A stretch of 50,517 bases of DNA from Chara braunii (taxonomy: Eukaryota > Streptophyta > Charophyceae > Charales > Characeae). The stretch spans positions 840,974-891,490 of the forward strand of contig BFEA01000237.1 in the NCBI GenBank assembly GCA_003427395.1, read 5' to 3'. The notes under the pieces were generated by a model, which saw nothing but the letters and a program-made list of their open reading frames with translations, was not told where the DNA came from and did no database searches. Below, piece after piece: positions 1 through 12,104 of the stretch (position 1 is its first letter; every line of letters starts with the position of its first letter). The translations under genes and the position numbers were made by a program.

Positions 1-1137
1 TGGTTCGACCTCATAATTAGACCGATCTGGCGAGCCTAAGTCGAGGACGGTCTAGATAGAGAAACGAGCCAAGGCGTTGTCGGCACCATTACCCTTACAA
101 GGGTAATTGTGCGCATTTTTGCACCGCGCAGAGGGAGCACGTTTGATGGTATTTGAGAGAGCGGCGTGCCTTTCGCTCGGCCGCGACTGACTCTTGGAAG
201 TCAGGAAACGGCGAGCGCACGCATGATTAATTCAGGGAGTGTGTATGGGCGTGCACTTTGTGGGCACGCGTTAGTTAAATGTTTGACTAGTATGGATGAA
301 CGAACCGGTCGGCAATAGAAGCTGGGAATAGGATAGGATCTTGGATAAAGTTGCGTGGGTCGTAAGTTTGGACGCGCTGACGGAGTCGCGGTCAGCACAG
401 AGTTAAACCATTGAGACTACTGCTAGAAGGAGATTTTTCGTTCGATTCGCGGAAAAGAAGGCGTTTTGGGGCCGCACCGCGTGGAGTGCGCAGGACACAA
501 AGGTTGACGACGTCGGAATCGCCGATGAATCATAGCAAAGAGGACATGAGTAAAGGCCGGGGTTTTCCGGCTTGGAGATGGTAAAAAAATGGCTTTTCAG
601 AAAGAAAGGGTAGTGTGAGGGAGCTTACCTGTTGGCCGCGGCACCACGGGGCTACGTGTGCAAGGTGTCGAGCAAGAGCCGGCCGCAAGCAGCAAGAGCG
701 CGCCTGCGGGGCCGTGGGCTTGGATAAAAAGGCAAGCGGAAGGCTTGGCGCGACGCTGCAGGCCCAGGCCAGGGGCAAATGCTCTTCATATGAAAATCCG
801 CGCCTGTTTAACTCAAACATGGGCCTAGCCCTATTGGTTAATGTGTTGGACTTTCAGCATGGAGATATTGGGATTGAGGCCAGCAGTGAGCAATGGAGTG
901 CGCTTTGGAGGGAGGCTGAGGGGTTGAGGGTGAGACTGTCCCCCTTAGTTTTGCGGGGAGTCCGGGCGCAGGCCCGACAGGCGGGACCGAGCGCCGAGTC
1001 CCAACGGTTCCTGTCCCCCTACCCGTCTTACAGTTTCTTTTTCTAATTTTTATTTATTATTCTTATCTTTATTTTTATTTTTTTGTCCCATATTGGGACG
1101 GGGTCCGGTACTGGTCTGTGGACCGGCGGCGAGACCC
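1..1137. other. no recognisable gene
   Basis: No reading frame here resembles a known protein and no RNA gene was seen. The short open frames (at most 143 codons) have no domain or convincing codon pattern. The run of T and TA-rich sequence at 1032-1085 separates this stretch from the tRNA-like element that follows. Old transposon debris is possible but not shown. Confidence 0.5.
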
Positions 1138-1210
1138 AAGAGCTTAGCTCAGTGGGTACACCCATGAACTGTTGAAATACAGACCCCTGTTCGGGCTCAG
1201 CGGATGGAAC
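1138..1210 (+). repeat. tRNA-derived SINE head (copy 1)
   Basis: An internal RNA polymerase III promoter layout is visible. TAGCTCAGTGGG at 1145-1156 fits the A box. GTTCGGGCTC at 1189-1198 is a near-match to the B box (one off at the invariant A). Box starts are 44 bp apart. Between them lies ACTGTTGAAATACAG, a 15-mer that recurs in the same relative place at 34,685 (with one late change) and, on the other strand, at 47,104. The T stem does not pair well, so this is not a functional tRNA. CTGTTGA falls where a tRNA-Asn(GUU) anticodon loop would be, which suggests but does not prove the parent tRNA. SINE boundaries and tail are not resolved. Confidence 0.5.
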
Positions 1211-1387
1211 TTGGTGAGTAAAACCAAATATTTCTGAATTGTCTGGGCCCGGTCGGCTCAATGATGATATCCAAAGGCCGTCGTTTTGAACCGGTCGGGC
1301 AGGTGACCGGTCTATTTAAGAAAGGAAGTCGTGAAGAGTTGGGTTGATTTTTACTCGCTTTCGAGACAATCAGACGAACGGGGCGAG

Positions 1388-1498
1388 CTACCTTCTTCCC
1401 CCGAATACAACGTACGGTCATTATAGCTGTATCTAGACTGAAAGATGCCTCAAATACAGCTATAATGACCGTACGTTGTATTCGGGGGAAGAAGGTAG
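1388..1498. repeat. perfect inverted repeat, 45-bp arms, 21-nt loop
   Basis: Bases 1388-1432 are the exact reverse complement of 1454-1498, with a 21-nt spacer at 1433-1453. The arms have no mismatch and pairing stops at 1387/1499. If transcribed it would fold into a long, fully paired hairpin. The alternatives are a MITE-like insertion, a small-RNA precursor, or a fold-back chimera from sequencing or assembly. The lack of any mismatch in otherwise decayed surroundings means it is either very young or an artefact. Confidence 0.9.
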
Positions 1499-4400
1499 TT
1501 TCAGCGTTATTCCAAGCTGACTAAGGAGAAGAAGGGCAGGGTGTTGACGAAAGAGATGAGAGGGGAAAGGCAAGGTGAAATGCGAAGGGGGAAGTAAGGG
1601 GAGATTATGGTTACCTGGCGACCAAGTCAAATCCTCATACTCACTGCTGAGCGGCTACTGCAAAAAGGGGGAATGAACCTGACCGAGACCTCGGGCCAGG
1701 TCGATGGGTATATGCACTCACGAGTGAACTAAGGAGAGAGAGGGCCAGTGGCGCTTACCTGGCACAGCCTCTGATCGTGTCCTAGCATGAAGTTCATTTT
1801 ACATGTTTAAGAGAGTAAGGGGAAACGAGGGAGATGACAGGGAAAAGAGAATGAACCTGGACGCCGACGCGCGCCAGGTACGTTCAAAAATAAAGAAGAA
1901 TAGAGCAACGGGGCCGGGAGCTATGGAAGAGAAGAGGGAAAGTCATCGGATCTTTGTCATTTCTTGGTCATTCCTGACGATCTAAGAAGGTAAGTAGGGG
2001 GTTGTGGGGTGGGCGACCCCGAACCCATAGTCAGATTAGGAGGAAAATCAGCAGAAGGAGTAATAGAAAAACGGGGTGCGCGGGTGACACGGGGGAGTGA
2101 AAATGGCGGGGAAGAGACTGCTATCTCACCCGTTTCTTGACGGAAACAGGCGAGTGAAGATGCGTTCCTCAGGGTTTTGTATGCTGCGAGGTGATTGGTG
2201 GACTCAGATCCTTGATTCAGGGGATGGCCTGGCCGCTACACAGTGCGAAGACTGCGCATGGGAGAACAGAAAAATATCTTCTCGCGTTCTAACGGGAAGC
2301 TCATTTCTATATATTTTTATTTTTTTACTCACTATGACGAACGAGCGACAGCCAACGAGGCACAAAGCAAGGGAGGACAGAAGAACGAGGGAGAGACTTA
2401 CCTGTTGACGAGGGGAGGGGCCCACCTACCTGCCATACGGCTCTGAGATCCTCGTCGTTGTGATGCCGCTGCGCTCGTCATCAGGCCAACTCGTGGTCGC
2501 CGTCTGCAGCCGACATCCCGCCCACAATAGCGAGATGCTCGAAGGGGGTGGTAGCAGCGGGATGCATCGGTGTTCCTGAGGGCAGATTCAACCTTTCTGC
2601 AGCGGGCGTATCTGGCCATTTTCTAGCGGGAGATTCACTCTCCTATGTGGTAGTGGATCCTTATTTCTGTTTCTTTTCCCTTATTATTTTTTATAATTTT
2701 TTTTATTATATATATGTATATTTGGGTTTTGTCTATGTGCAGAATCTGGCCGAACTAACGGTGACCATAGTATTCACGGCAGCTCTTGTTGCTAAGCACA
2801 GGGTACATTGCTATATGTATGGCTGTACACACCGCTGGGTGCACACTGTTGTACCTCCGGCTTGTGCCCCCGACAGGTTCGGCACAGTGAGAAGGGCTAT
2901 ATTGTTGGGCTGCGGCATACCAGCGGCAACTGCTGCTAGTAGGTTGCAGCGAACTTGGCGGCAACCGACTGCCTTGCTGAAAGTCCACTATTGCTGAGCT
3001 TGATTACGGGACACAGGTGCTGCATCCATGAGTTCTACTGAGCTGCTACTGCATGCCTGCACTTTCGAGTAAAGCACCAGGCAGGCTGCAGCTATGGCAC
3101 GACCATAAGCCTGTACGGACGGGCCTGTAATTGCTGTTGCAACAATTCAGTGAGAGGACTACAGCTGTTGTTACTGCTATCAGGACTATGCTACTGTGGT
3201 TGTTGGATGGGTCCAGTGCAACAGGCTTGCTGATGTGTAGCTTATTATAAGTCACGGCTACCCGCCTACTTATATAACCTGTGTTGTGGCTGTTCCTCGC
3301 TGTGGTAAGCATTAGATTTACGGTGCCCCCTACGGTCACGGTATTACGGTGATTGCAAGAGTCTACTACTTAGCAGACGTTATTGCATCCGGTTACTCTC
3401 CACTATATGTTTTTTTTTTTTTTGTGCTAAGTTGTCAACTACGGATTTACCACAACTACCGGGTTACTGTAGGAGTTACAGAGTCACCATCTTGATGTAA
3501 CCACAGAGGTTACTGCGTTGTCTGTGCGTTCAGCTGCAGCTACAGGTAGTAGCTGTCCCTACCACTGCTGCCTAGATTAGCATTACCGCAGACCTGGGGT
3601 GTATTCTGCTGCTTGCTGTGGTATTACTGAGCGGGTAGTACAGGTTGCTGTGCTACGGAGGATGTATGAATCTGGCCAGGGGGTGGCCAGGGGAATTTAA
3701 AGAGTGAAAGGATAAGTAGCAGTAGAGAGAGAGAAAGGGGAGAGTGAGGGAAAGGAGTAGATGAACCAGGCCTAGGGCATCAACCAAGTGCATTGGGAAG
3801 ATCAGGTGGTCTGATATTCCCCGGATGGCAGTGATGGTTTGCTGCCTCCCACAGTGCTCGTTGTGCTGTGATCCTCACCTACGCAGTTCTGTTCTCCGTG
3901 ACTCACTGCCTGTTGCTAGACGAGCCCAGCATGGAAAGCGGTCGGGTGCATCTGTGAACTGAGGTCTGAGCAGCGGGTGGAAGCGCGGATCCTAGGCTTA
4001 CCTGAAGCCTTTTGCTGTAGCTTGGAGCCAGCCGTGCGACGGAAGGCTCACGTATGGACTGATATGCTGCGCCAACAGGTCTCCCGCCTTCAGCCGCTGT
4101 GTCTGCCTGCTATACCACTTGTCCAGCAGGTTCTGCAACTGCTCGTCCTGAGTCGTCGGGGGTTGCATGGCCAACTGGGGCCGCTACAGTGACTAGGAAA
4201 CCGGCGGGGAGTGTGGGACGCAGCAAGGAGGGGGAGAGAGAGGGACTAAAGGCCCACCTGCTGGCTGGTACGAGGCACATCTTGATGTACGGCGCAGTAT
4301 GAGGTAACGGGTGCCATAATACGGGGGAGACAGCAGGTTGGAAGTTGCCACTAGGAGTGCAAATTGTTGTGGCGGACCGTGGCGGCTTCTTCTGACTACC

Positions 4401-5230
4401 GCTTTGCTGTACCTACTGTTGCGTTTTCTACCATTGGACCGAGGTATCTTGGCTGTCGGTGTGCGTTAACTGCTAACTACCGTGGCCTTGGGCTAATGAG
4501 TGCTGATTCACGGCGTGGCTATCTCTAAAAGTGTGGCTGTCCGCCTGTCTAAGTGGGGCTTCGCTTATCACTTCAGCACACCTCTTGGGAACGTTACAGC
4601 AGGGGCCTGGGCCTGAGAAAAGAGGGATTGGGACCTCTGCAAGAAGTTGCTGCTGCGACTGCAAGGGTTGTCAAGGAGCTGTTGATTCAGAGTTCCGGCT
4701 GGGTTGGATTGGGTTCCCTGCATTGTTGGCTTCCATTGCGGGGCCCTCAGGCGTATCAAGGTAGCAAGGCCCTCTCAGTGTGAGGTTGAGCGCACCCCTC
4801 TTGAATCCTGAGAGTCTGTATTTTCTACTTCTATCCTTCTTCCTCTAAGTCTGGTCTGGAGTTACGAGAGGAAGGCGGCAGGCGGGATTGAAACCCGTAG
4901 GTCTGCGCCAAGGCCTCTGTGGGAGGTTGCCCCACCGATTGCGGGAGCTCTGCCGGAGCCCAAGCGGGGTTCTGGAGGCAGGGAACACTCAGGTATAATT
5001 CTCGTTTAACGCGTGTGATCCCATCCCCTAAACGCTATTCCTTTGGGTATCTGAATATGATTATGAAAAATTATTACTTTTTCTGTTTTACTATGTTTGT
5101 CAGGACATGCGTTGCAAAGGTTTAATAAACAACTACATTTGAGAGATCATATATTCTCTTGAGAGAAATCAAACAAAGGAATTGGGGGAAGATGGGAGGA
5201 AGATGTTATGTATGCTTTGACCGGGTCAAC
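1499..5230. other. gene-poor stretch
   Basis: No protein family was recognised on either strand; the longest open frame is 149 codons and carries no motif. From 2.6 to 4.7 kb the sequence is rich in GCT/GTT-like trinucleotides and includes a T run at 3410-3423. The splice-donor-like octamer CAGGTAAG occurs several times on the minus strand between 0.6 and 4.0 kb, without any coding exon next to it. Confidence 0.4.
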
Positions 5231-6510
5231 CCAAGGCTGAGCCCCTCTAAGTTGATGTGGGCTCAACGCTGTGTTTTATTCATGTTTGCTGGGCTGACTG
5301 AATGATTTTGAGGGTTGGGCTTATCCTAAGTTGGACGGACCAGTCGCTGTTTTTTTCTGGGGTTTCTGAACAGGAGGATGGGCATCCTAAGTTGGGAGGT
5401 CTCAGAATCCTAGTGTTTCTTTTGTGGGTTGCTGAAAACAGGACTGGGAACACTCTAAGTTGCGTGGACTCAGCTCTGAGTGTGTTTTCTTCTGAGGGGG
5501 ACAAAGGCATGAGGCTGAGCGTACCCTTAAGTTTGGGCGGCTCAGTCATAAACCATGAACATTAAGGTTAATCTAAGTATAGAATGTGGATATATACTAT
5601 ATGAACTTACACTCCGGCAGAGGGTACCCTAAGTTGGGAAAGCCAGTCAGTAAGTCAGGTAAAACAATAAGAGGAGAAAGGTGATGAAGAATATAACGAA
5701 GGTAACCTGGGCAGGCTGAGCGTACCCTTAAGTTAGGGCGGCTTGGTCCTATGCTCATGACAAGACAAAGGATCAGCGAGTTAGTATAAACTTGTTTTAT
5801 TTTCCCTTCTAAACACAAGGCAGGGTTGGATGTCTCCCTAAGTTGGGTAGATCTGATCAGCTGCCTAATAAGAGAGAAACATATGAAGTTTGTGCAAGTA
5901 TTAGTGGTTGTTCTCATATGATTGTCGTTACGGAGGCTAAGCGTACCCTTAAGTTAATGCGGCTTAGTCACACGTCGTTGTACTTGTTCAGGCAGATTCT
6001 GTCTTATGTAACTATAACTGTTTAAGCCAATCATGCGTACCCTTAAGTTAGGGCGGCCTGGTGATAGGCTCCTGTCGTTGATGTGATGTAGGTTGGACGT
6101 ACCCTTAAGTTAGGGCGGTCTGACCATTCGTCGTTCGTGCTTGTTCTAGGCAGGTTAGGCACACCCCTAAGTTGGGCCGGTCTGACCATTCGTCGTTCGT
6201 GCTTGTTCTAGGCAGGTTAGGCACACCCCTAAGTTGGGGCAGTCTAATCCTATGCCCTATGTAACTTTGTGTAAAGCTGGCTAGGCATACCATTAAGTTA
6301 GGGCAGTCTAGCTTTACGCTTCATGTCGTCAGTTCTAGTGGAAGCCAGACGTACCCTTAAGTTAGGGCGGTTTGGTCATATGCTTTATGACTAGAGTTTA
6401 TCTGGAGTTGGGCATACCCTTAAGTTAGGGCAGTCCAGTTGTGCGTACCTTTACTTGTTTACTTAGGCAGGTTGGACATACCCTTAAGTGAGTACCTTGT
6501 CTGATCCTAT
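5231..6510. repeat. degenerate tandem (satellite-like) array, 17 units
   Basis: A core close to CCCTTAAGTTAGGGCGGTCT recurs 17 times. Taking the TAAGTT hexamer as anchor, units lie at 5248, 5337, 5388, 5456, 5528, 5630, 5729, 5839, 5950, 6044, 6106, 6168, 6230, 6294, 6358, 6421 and 6485. The right part (6044-6485) has a regular 62-64 bp period and well-conserved units. The left part is irregular (51-111 bp) and more diverged. This is typical of a tandem array homogenised at one edge only. Open frames inside are by-products of the repeat. Confidence 0.85.
6117..6240. repeat. nearly exact 62-bp tandem duplication inside the array
   Basis: Bases 6117-6178 and 6179-6240 are the same 62-bp unit with only a change at the junction. 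This is the youngest duplication step visible in the surrounding array and defines its monomer length. Confidence 0.9.
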
Positions 6511-9393
6511 GCCATAAGTGAGGAGGCTCTACTAAAGGGAAGAACTGAATGACTCAACGAACTACTTGGGCAAGTTGATGTGGGATTGCGAGAGATGTAT
6601 GTGTATCCATGCTTGTGGGCTCTCACTTGGGGCGTCTTTTCGATAGGATAGCTGCTTTAGATGCTCGCCAAGTGCTGGAGCCATAGGTAGGCTAGATGGA
6701 TGATGGGAGGAAGAGCTTGGGATGAAGATAGGACTGACCCTGCCAGGAGTTAGGACCAATGCTAGTCCACAGTCTCATCTGAAGGTTGTGTTGGATATCA
6801 TTGAGCCTGAATCGTCAGACAGATGTCAGAAGTTAGTCCCAAGTATAGTTGCTTTGTCTTTCTGCTTTTCCAACTTTGTATAAATCTTGGCAGCCTCCTT
6901 TTCCTACGGGAAGCGCTGCCGAAATTTCTACAAATCTGAAAGAGTTAGTCATTTTTTGGACTTTCAGAACTTCTGAAAAGACACTTTTCCTACGGGAAGC
7001 GTTGCCGAAATTTCGTAAAATTCGAGGAGTAAGAATAATTTCTGCTAGGAGAAACTTGGCAAATTCACCTTGAATAGGGGAGATGCTGCCAAAGTTCTCA
7101 GTGACTTGGCTCTGTTAAAAGGAGTTGAGTGTGAGATTGATAGAGGAGTTAGGATACGAATTTGAGAGTATCCTCTATTTGGGTTAAGCGAAGTAGTGGT
7201 TCTCTTTGACCTGTACTGTGATGCAGGTTCCGCGTTTCGATTGAAGGCTTGACTCGTTCAGCCTGATCCTTCCAAGAATCGCTCTTCTATTATCCTTTGA
7301 TAACAGGTTGATTTACGACTCAATTTTCCTACTACTTCTGGTCCTCAACCTAAGGCCTTGGCCCTTGCTGGTTTTCTTGTTTTCTTGGGTTTTCACCCAG
7401 ATTCTTTATAAATGGTCATTTCTTTAAAGACTGAGTATCTTTGTTGTGGAAAGGTGGGGAAAAGGTTGGGCTTGTGTGCATAAGGCAGGGTGTGAGCTGC
7501 AGAAGGCTGAANAGTTGACCCCTTTAGTGTGTGTGATGTCGTTTGAATTTTGTGTGTGATCGCAGGTATGTGTGGAGAAACCTCGATAAAGTTTGATGAT
7601 TGGTTGTGAATTGGATTGAGATGGGCAAATCATACAACTGTCGTGAGAGTGAACTACCACACAAACTCTTTGTTTGATTGCGATCGGTATTTTCCTATCT
7701 TGATTCTTTGATAGTCGAAGTAGGCGTACGCTCGGATAACCCTCACAAGGCTATGCGACCGCACGCTCACGGCACTCTTTTAATTTTGGTTTATTTGGTC
7801 GGACGTTAGTCCAGAACCAGAATTTCAGGTCCTTGTCCAGGACATTCCAGGTTCTAACTCAGCTTATAAGGGTTTCCCCCTACGACTGAGCGTGAGCGTA
7901 TTGCCCATCGCAATGCCCTGCCTAACAGACAAAAGCGCCGCGAGGGTTGAGGGGCTTATCCTTTAGTTACCTAATACCGCGAAGGAGGCTTCCCTCACGA
8001 TATCTCACCTTTGACACTTGAGTGTCCTCCGCACCACTGATTCCTATAGAAAACCGAGTGGTCATGAGTAGCGCACGAAGCATCGTCATGACGAGTGTTT
8101 TCAAGGGCACGCATAACGAGGCATTTTTTTGCCTTTCCTCGCTCGCACGCCCCTCTTATCTGATTTCCGAGCACGGAATGCACTAGAAGTCTGGCACATG
8201 AAAAGTTATGGGACTGACGCTCAAACGAACAAAAGGCGACGTTTCGCCAGACCTTTCGCCAAGAGGCGGTGGCCCCACTCAGTGGACGAACCTGACTCCT
8301 TTGAGTAGGATAGGCTTATAAGCCAAGCTTGGTCCTCTCAAGAAATCAGACATTTCTTTATTTTTGTTTTTCTTTTGTTAATATTGTTGTTTTTCTTTTC
8401 CTTGTTTCAATTTATTTTGGTGGAACGATAAAGTTTTGGGCGGAAGGATTAGCGTGTCGTGTGTGGTGCGCCAGACAACTCACCACCGCTCCGAATCCCT
8501 TCCTGCCCTAGGAGCCATCTCACCCCGCACCCTTTGGGGCACCTCAGGGTGCAGAAGACGGAAAGACCCTCATACCGGTTTTGCGCCCGTTAAAGGGTTA
8601 CCTCCCCTTAGCTCGCGCTTCAGCCAACGCCTGAGCGTCGGAAGTAACCCCATGGCTCCGAAGAGGCCATTTGGGTATGGGCACCACATAATGCGCCGTC
8701 ACTGCAGATACTCACATAGAGCCGCATAGTGAATTGGTATGTGTGGGTACTGCGTCCGCGCGCTTTTATATTAAATCCCCGCGCGCAGCACTCGCCGATC
8801 CTCGTACTAAGAGTTATGGGTCAGATACTGAAGGGACTAGGAGTTGTTGTGTTGTGGCGTTGTTTGTGGTGTTTGATTCGCGTGGGGTTCCAAGTGTTAT
8901 GGGTGAGTAAGCGTGAGTGTTGTGGTGTAACGCGTGGGTATGTAGTGCGTCCTAGTCGACCGGCGTCGAGTTGCGTTTGGGACTTCAACCCCCCAGTATG
9001 GTGATTCGCGTACGGGTTCAATTTTTGGGCGTTCGACCGCGCGTACCCCCTATGCTACAGCGAGCGAGAAACGCCCTCGGCTGGGCCACCTTTGCAATTG
9101 CATACGAAAAGTTTTCGCATGTGGTTCAGTAGCTCGACAGGGATACGCCCGCTTAAGGGATGGTGACAGCTCCCGCAGGTGGAGGTAGCGGTGCCTCGCG
9201 TGACCCTGTCCTGTCGTAGGGGATCGCGAGAGGTACGGCTGACGCACTCGGTCGGAGCGGTAAACGCTCTCCGCGACAAGTCCTGCATAATCCTGCGTGA
9301 CGCGGCCGGGAGGGTCCCTGTGCGGGACCGATGCGCTCGACAGCGCGACCCGATAGTAACTTGGAGTAGACCGGCAGGTCGACAAGCCGCCAA
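6511..9393. other. no recognisable gene; may include the 5' part of the following retrotransposon
   Basis: No coding family was recognised. A diverged direct repeat around TTTTCCTACGGGAAGCG occurs near 6899 and 6986. One undetermined base is at 7512. The stretch just before 9394 should hold the 5' LTR and primer-binding site of the gypsy element, but I could not match any part of it to sequence downstream of the element, so no LTR is claimed. Confidence 0.4.
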
Positions 9394-10249
9394 CATGAAC
9401 GCTAACCAAGCACCAAACGCTAATGTGCAGCAAGGCGGGGCACCTATTCCCGCGCCACCCGTCCGAGTTCGAGCACCCACAACCCCGCCAAATTTGTACT
9501 TATTTGATCGTACCCATCACTTGGTTGGAGCATGGTTCAAGTGAGCCACGCTGTGTGGACAACAATACGACAATGATTAGGCCAGAATTAATATCCCCAC
9601 AAGCTTGGGGGGGGATGCGTACCATTGGTTTCACACTTATGCTTGGGTTTATCTCCCGACTTTCGAGAGGAATTTTTTGCACAGATTTGACTACATACAC
9701 CCCGAGTAGGCCTTCTCTATGATCAAAGATCGAGTTCAAAAACCCCTCGAGTCCATTACAAAATATTGAAGTAGGTTCTATAGATTGTTCGTCAAATCCG
9801 GAAGAGACGAGAAGGTCGGGAAGGATTTGTTCATTGACGGACTCAGAAGCTGTGCAATGCAGGCAAAACTGCGAAAGCAATTCTCCCCCATCAACCACAC
9901 CATGCAACAGATTATGGACGGGCCAGAAGAAATGGAGTGGAAATTCGCCACTAGTTTCCTAGAAGGAGAAGATCACGGTAAAGAAGGAGATTCCTCAGAA
10001 TTAGCTAAGGCGAAAGCAGAGTTAGCTGCGCTCCAGAATAAATTCGAAAACATGGGTTTCGTCTCAGGCCCCGTCACCTGCCTGGAGCAAGTGGGAGTTA
10101 AGAGATCGTTGTCGAACACTGCCTCGGAACCGCCTATGATGGTTTCACCCTCACGTCCTCAGGATGCGGCTGCTAAAATAAATGAATCAAGTGCAATTCT
10201 GGAACTAACGCGGATGCTGGTAAATCTAATACAAGAGAGGAAGAAATAG
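9394..10249 (+). pseudogene. gypsy gag remnant, N-terminal part
   Basis: A start codon at 9394 opens a 50-codon proline/alanine-rich N terminus (MNANQAPNANVQQGG). It stops at 9542-9544. The next piece, readable in another frame at about 9620-9710, includes RWFHTYAWVYLPTFERNF. A third, longer piece at 9785-10249 includes AKLRKQFSPINHTMQQ and a helical, charged C-terminal part. The hydrophobic and aromatic pattern fits a retrotransposon Gag capsid region. At least two frame disruptions separate the pieces. Assignment rests on position before the CCHC knuckle and pol as much as on sequence. Confidence 0.65.
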
Positions 10250-10291
10250 CAGCATGAGCACAATACCCCAATAGAGACATTAATGTGATCA

Positions 10292-10756
10292 ATGCGTCCC
10301 ATCGCCATTCGAGCCTCGCCAGTACCTCCAGGAGTAGCCCCCGGGCAAGCCACGGGAGGCGCCGTAGCTAATATAGGGGTAAGGATGGACGGATGCTACA
10401 AGTGTCACCAACCAGGCCACATAGCACGGGACTGCCCCAACAGATCTGCACAAGCTCGGATAGGAGCGGCCCTCGCGGCAACCGCACCCGTAGCCAACGA
10501 ACCAGGGTGGGTAGGGACGATGGTGGAAGAAGTGGAAGGAGGGGGGAGCGCGATGGTTACCACCGAAGAAGTTGAGGTGCTCATTCCGCTCGATCAATAC
10601 ATCTCGTTGGGTTACTCGGGATTGGGAATGATTGGAGTCATCCGTCTTCCGATTGGGGGACGAGAGGTAACAAAATGGAGGCCATCTCTCGGGGAAATGG
10701 AGTTCGGCGGACCCACGTTCGTTACAGGAAAGATTGATGTCATGAACATAGTCTAG
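10292..10756 (+). pseudogene. gag C-terminus with CCHC zinc knuckle
   Basis: The 154-codon frame contains CYKCHQPGHIARDC at 10,394-10,435. This is an intact C-x2-C-x4-H-x4-C knuckle, the RNA-binding motif of retroelement nucleocapsids. It is preceded by a proline/glycine-rich linker and followed by an acidic, valine-rich segment leading toward the protease. The upstream gag piece ends in a stop at 10,249 in a different frame, so a frameshift or stop separates the two. Confidence 0.8.
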
Positions 10757-12104
10757 GCATTAGACCACCAAATTCCCCTACCCATCGGACACCTTCTGTC
10801 CATATCGGACCAGGCAAACGACAAAATGTTGCAACACTGCAAGGCGAACCGAAAACAGTTCGCCCTTGCTAAACTAGCAACCGACAAAGGAAAGACTCCC
10901 ATCCGCGAGGACAAACCCGATATTCCTAGCACCCCGGATCCGATATGATTAGGGCTGATCCAAAAAGACGACCACTTCCTACGTATCAAGGCTATCCCGC
11001 GGAAGTCCGCAGAGTGTGATGTGGAAGTCTGGGGAATCTCGTACAGCGCAATCCTTGATTCAGGGGCAATTGCGTTAGCTATCTCCATGAAGGTGGCAGA
11101 ACGAGCTGGAAGGAAGAAAGATTTGATATTGTTAACAGAGGGGGACCACCTTATCCCGCTGACGAGGAGAAAATCAAAGTGGTGGGAAGAATGACAAATG
11201 TCGCGTTCATATTAGAAAAAGTTTATGCCTTGGGGGATGTGGTGGTTTTAAACACCAGGCTAATTTGGACTTCGAGAAACAATCGATTATCCTCAAGAAT
11301 ACGGGTGGAAAACCGTACATCATCTCGATGCGACTCACTCTCCAAACGACATTGCCTGTAGATCGAAAAACCCGCCCTGAAGTCGGGGGATCGCTCCACG
11401 TGATCACCTGGAAAGAACCTGCCAACGAATCAGATAAGGAGCCCGAGTCCTCCCCGAGCACTTCCGAAAGCGAGGAGGAAATGGACCCTCTGATCCTGGT
11501 CACGACGCACCAAGTAGTTCGCTACCCGATTCGGTAGAAAACAACGAAAATGTTTGTCCTCACAGAACGAAACTTCCGACGGACGCGGACCCTAATCTTG
11601 GGGGAACCATTAGTACAGGTGTCTCGGATGACCGATTCTTGGGAACCCCCTCGGACCCTATATGAAGCCACCACTCCGCGACTCCCGAGAAATAGCGACA
11701 AGTGATTTTTTTGTAACATTACGGGATTACCTCGCTCCTTGCTCTCTGTAGGGAAGGAGATTCTACTGTTACAACAGGGCGTCGAGAACAGAGCTCTGGA
11801 ACCCCCTGAGCATGGCGATTTCCCGCCCTCCGAAATCGGAATAAAGATTGATGAGAAACCCATAAGCCCCCGAGACATCGAGGATGGTGTTACGCCGGAA
11901 GAACACGTGGCGATCCGAGAAGAAAACGCTCAAATTGTCACCACAGTGTTTTCCTGGCGATCTGACAATTTGTTCATTTCGTCTCCCCCACCACGAAACG
12001 ATACAAGGGTATGCACGAAACAAGTGACGGTTAGCATTCATGGACAATCCTATGAACTACATGTGCCGAATATGTGTCCGACGAAACTCATCGCCTTATC
12101 GTAG
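10757..12104 (+). pseudogene. gypsy protease region and protease-RT linker, degraded
   Basis: In one frame, AILDSGAIALAIS is readable from 11,048. The D-S-G at 11,057-11,065 is the active-site triplet of retroviral-type aspartic proteases. The reading frame is broken on both sides (stops near 10,946 and after 11,180). Further pieces at 11,265-11,537 and 11,739-12,104 are acidic and serine-rich and sit where gypsy elements carry the protease-to-RT linker. Only the DSG triplet is diagnostic; the rest is assigned by position. Confidence 0.6.

Noticed and set aside
5231-6510. TTAGGG hexamers in the tandem array as telomere repeats
   Set aside because: One hexamer per 62-110 bp unit inside a longer core; not a telomeric tandem.
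5231-6510. CRISPR-like array (short repeats with spacers)
   Set aside because: Repeats are degenerate, spacers are themselves related copies, and the context is eukaryotic.
7700-9393. 5' LTR of the gypsy element
   Set aside because: No matching 3' copy found around 16.6-17.9 kb and no clear primer-binding site.
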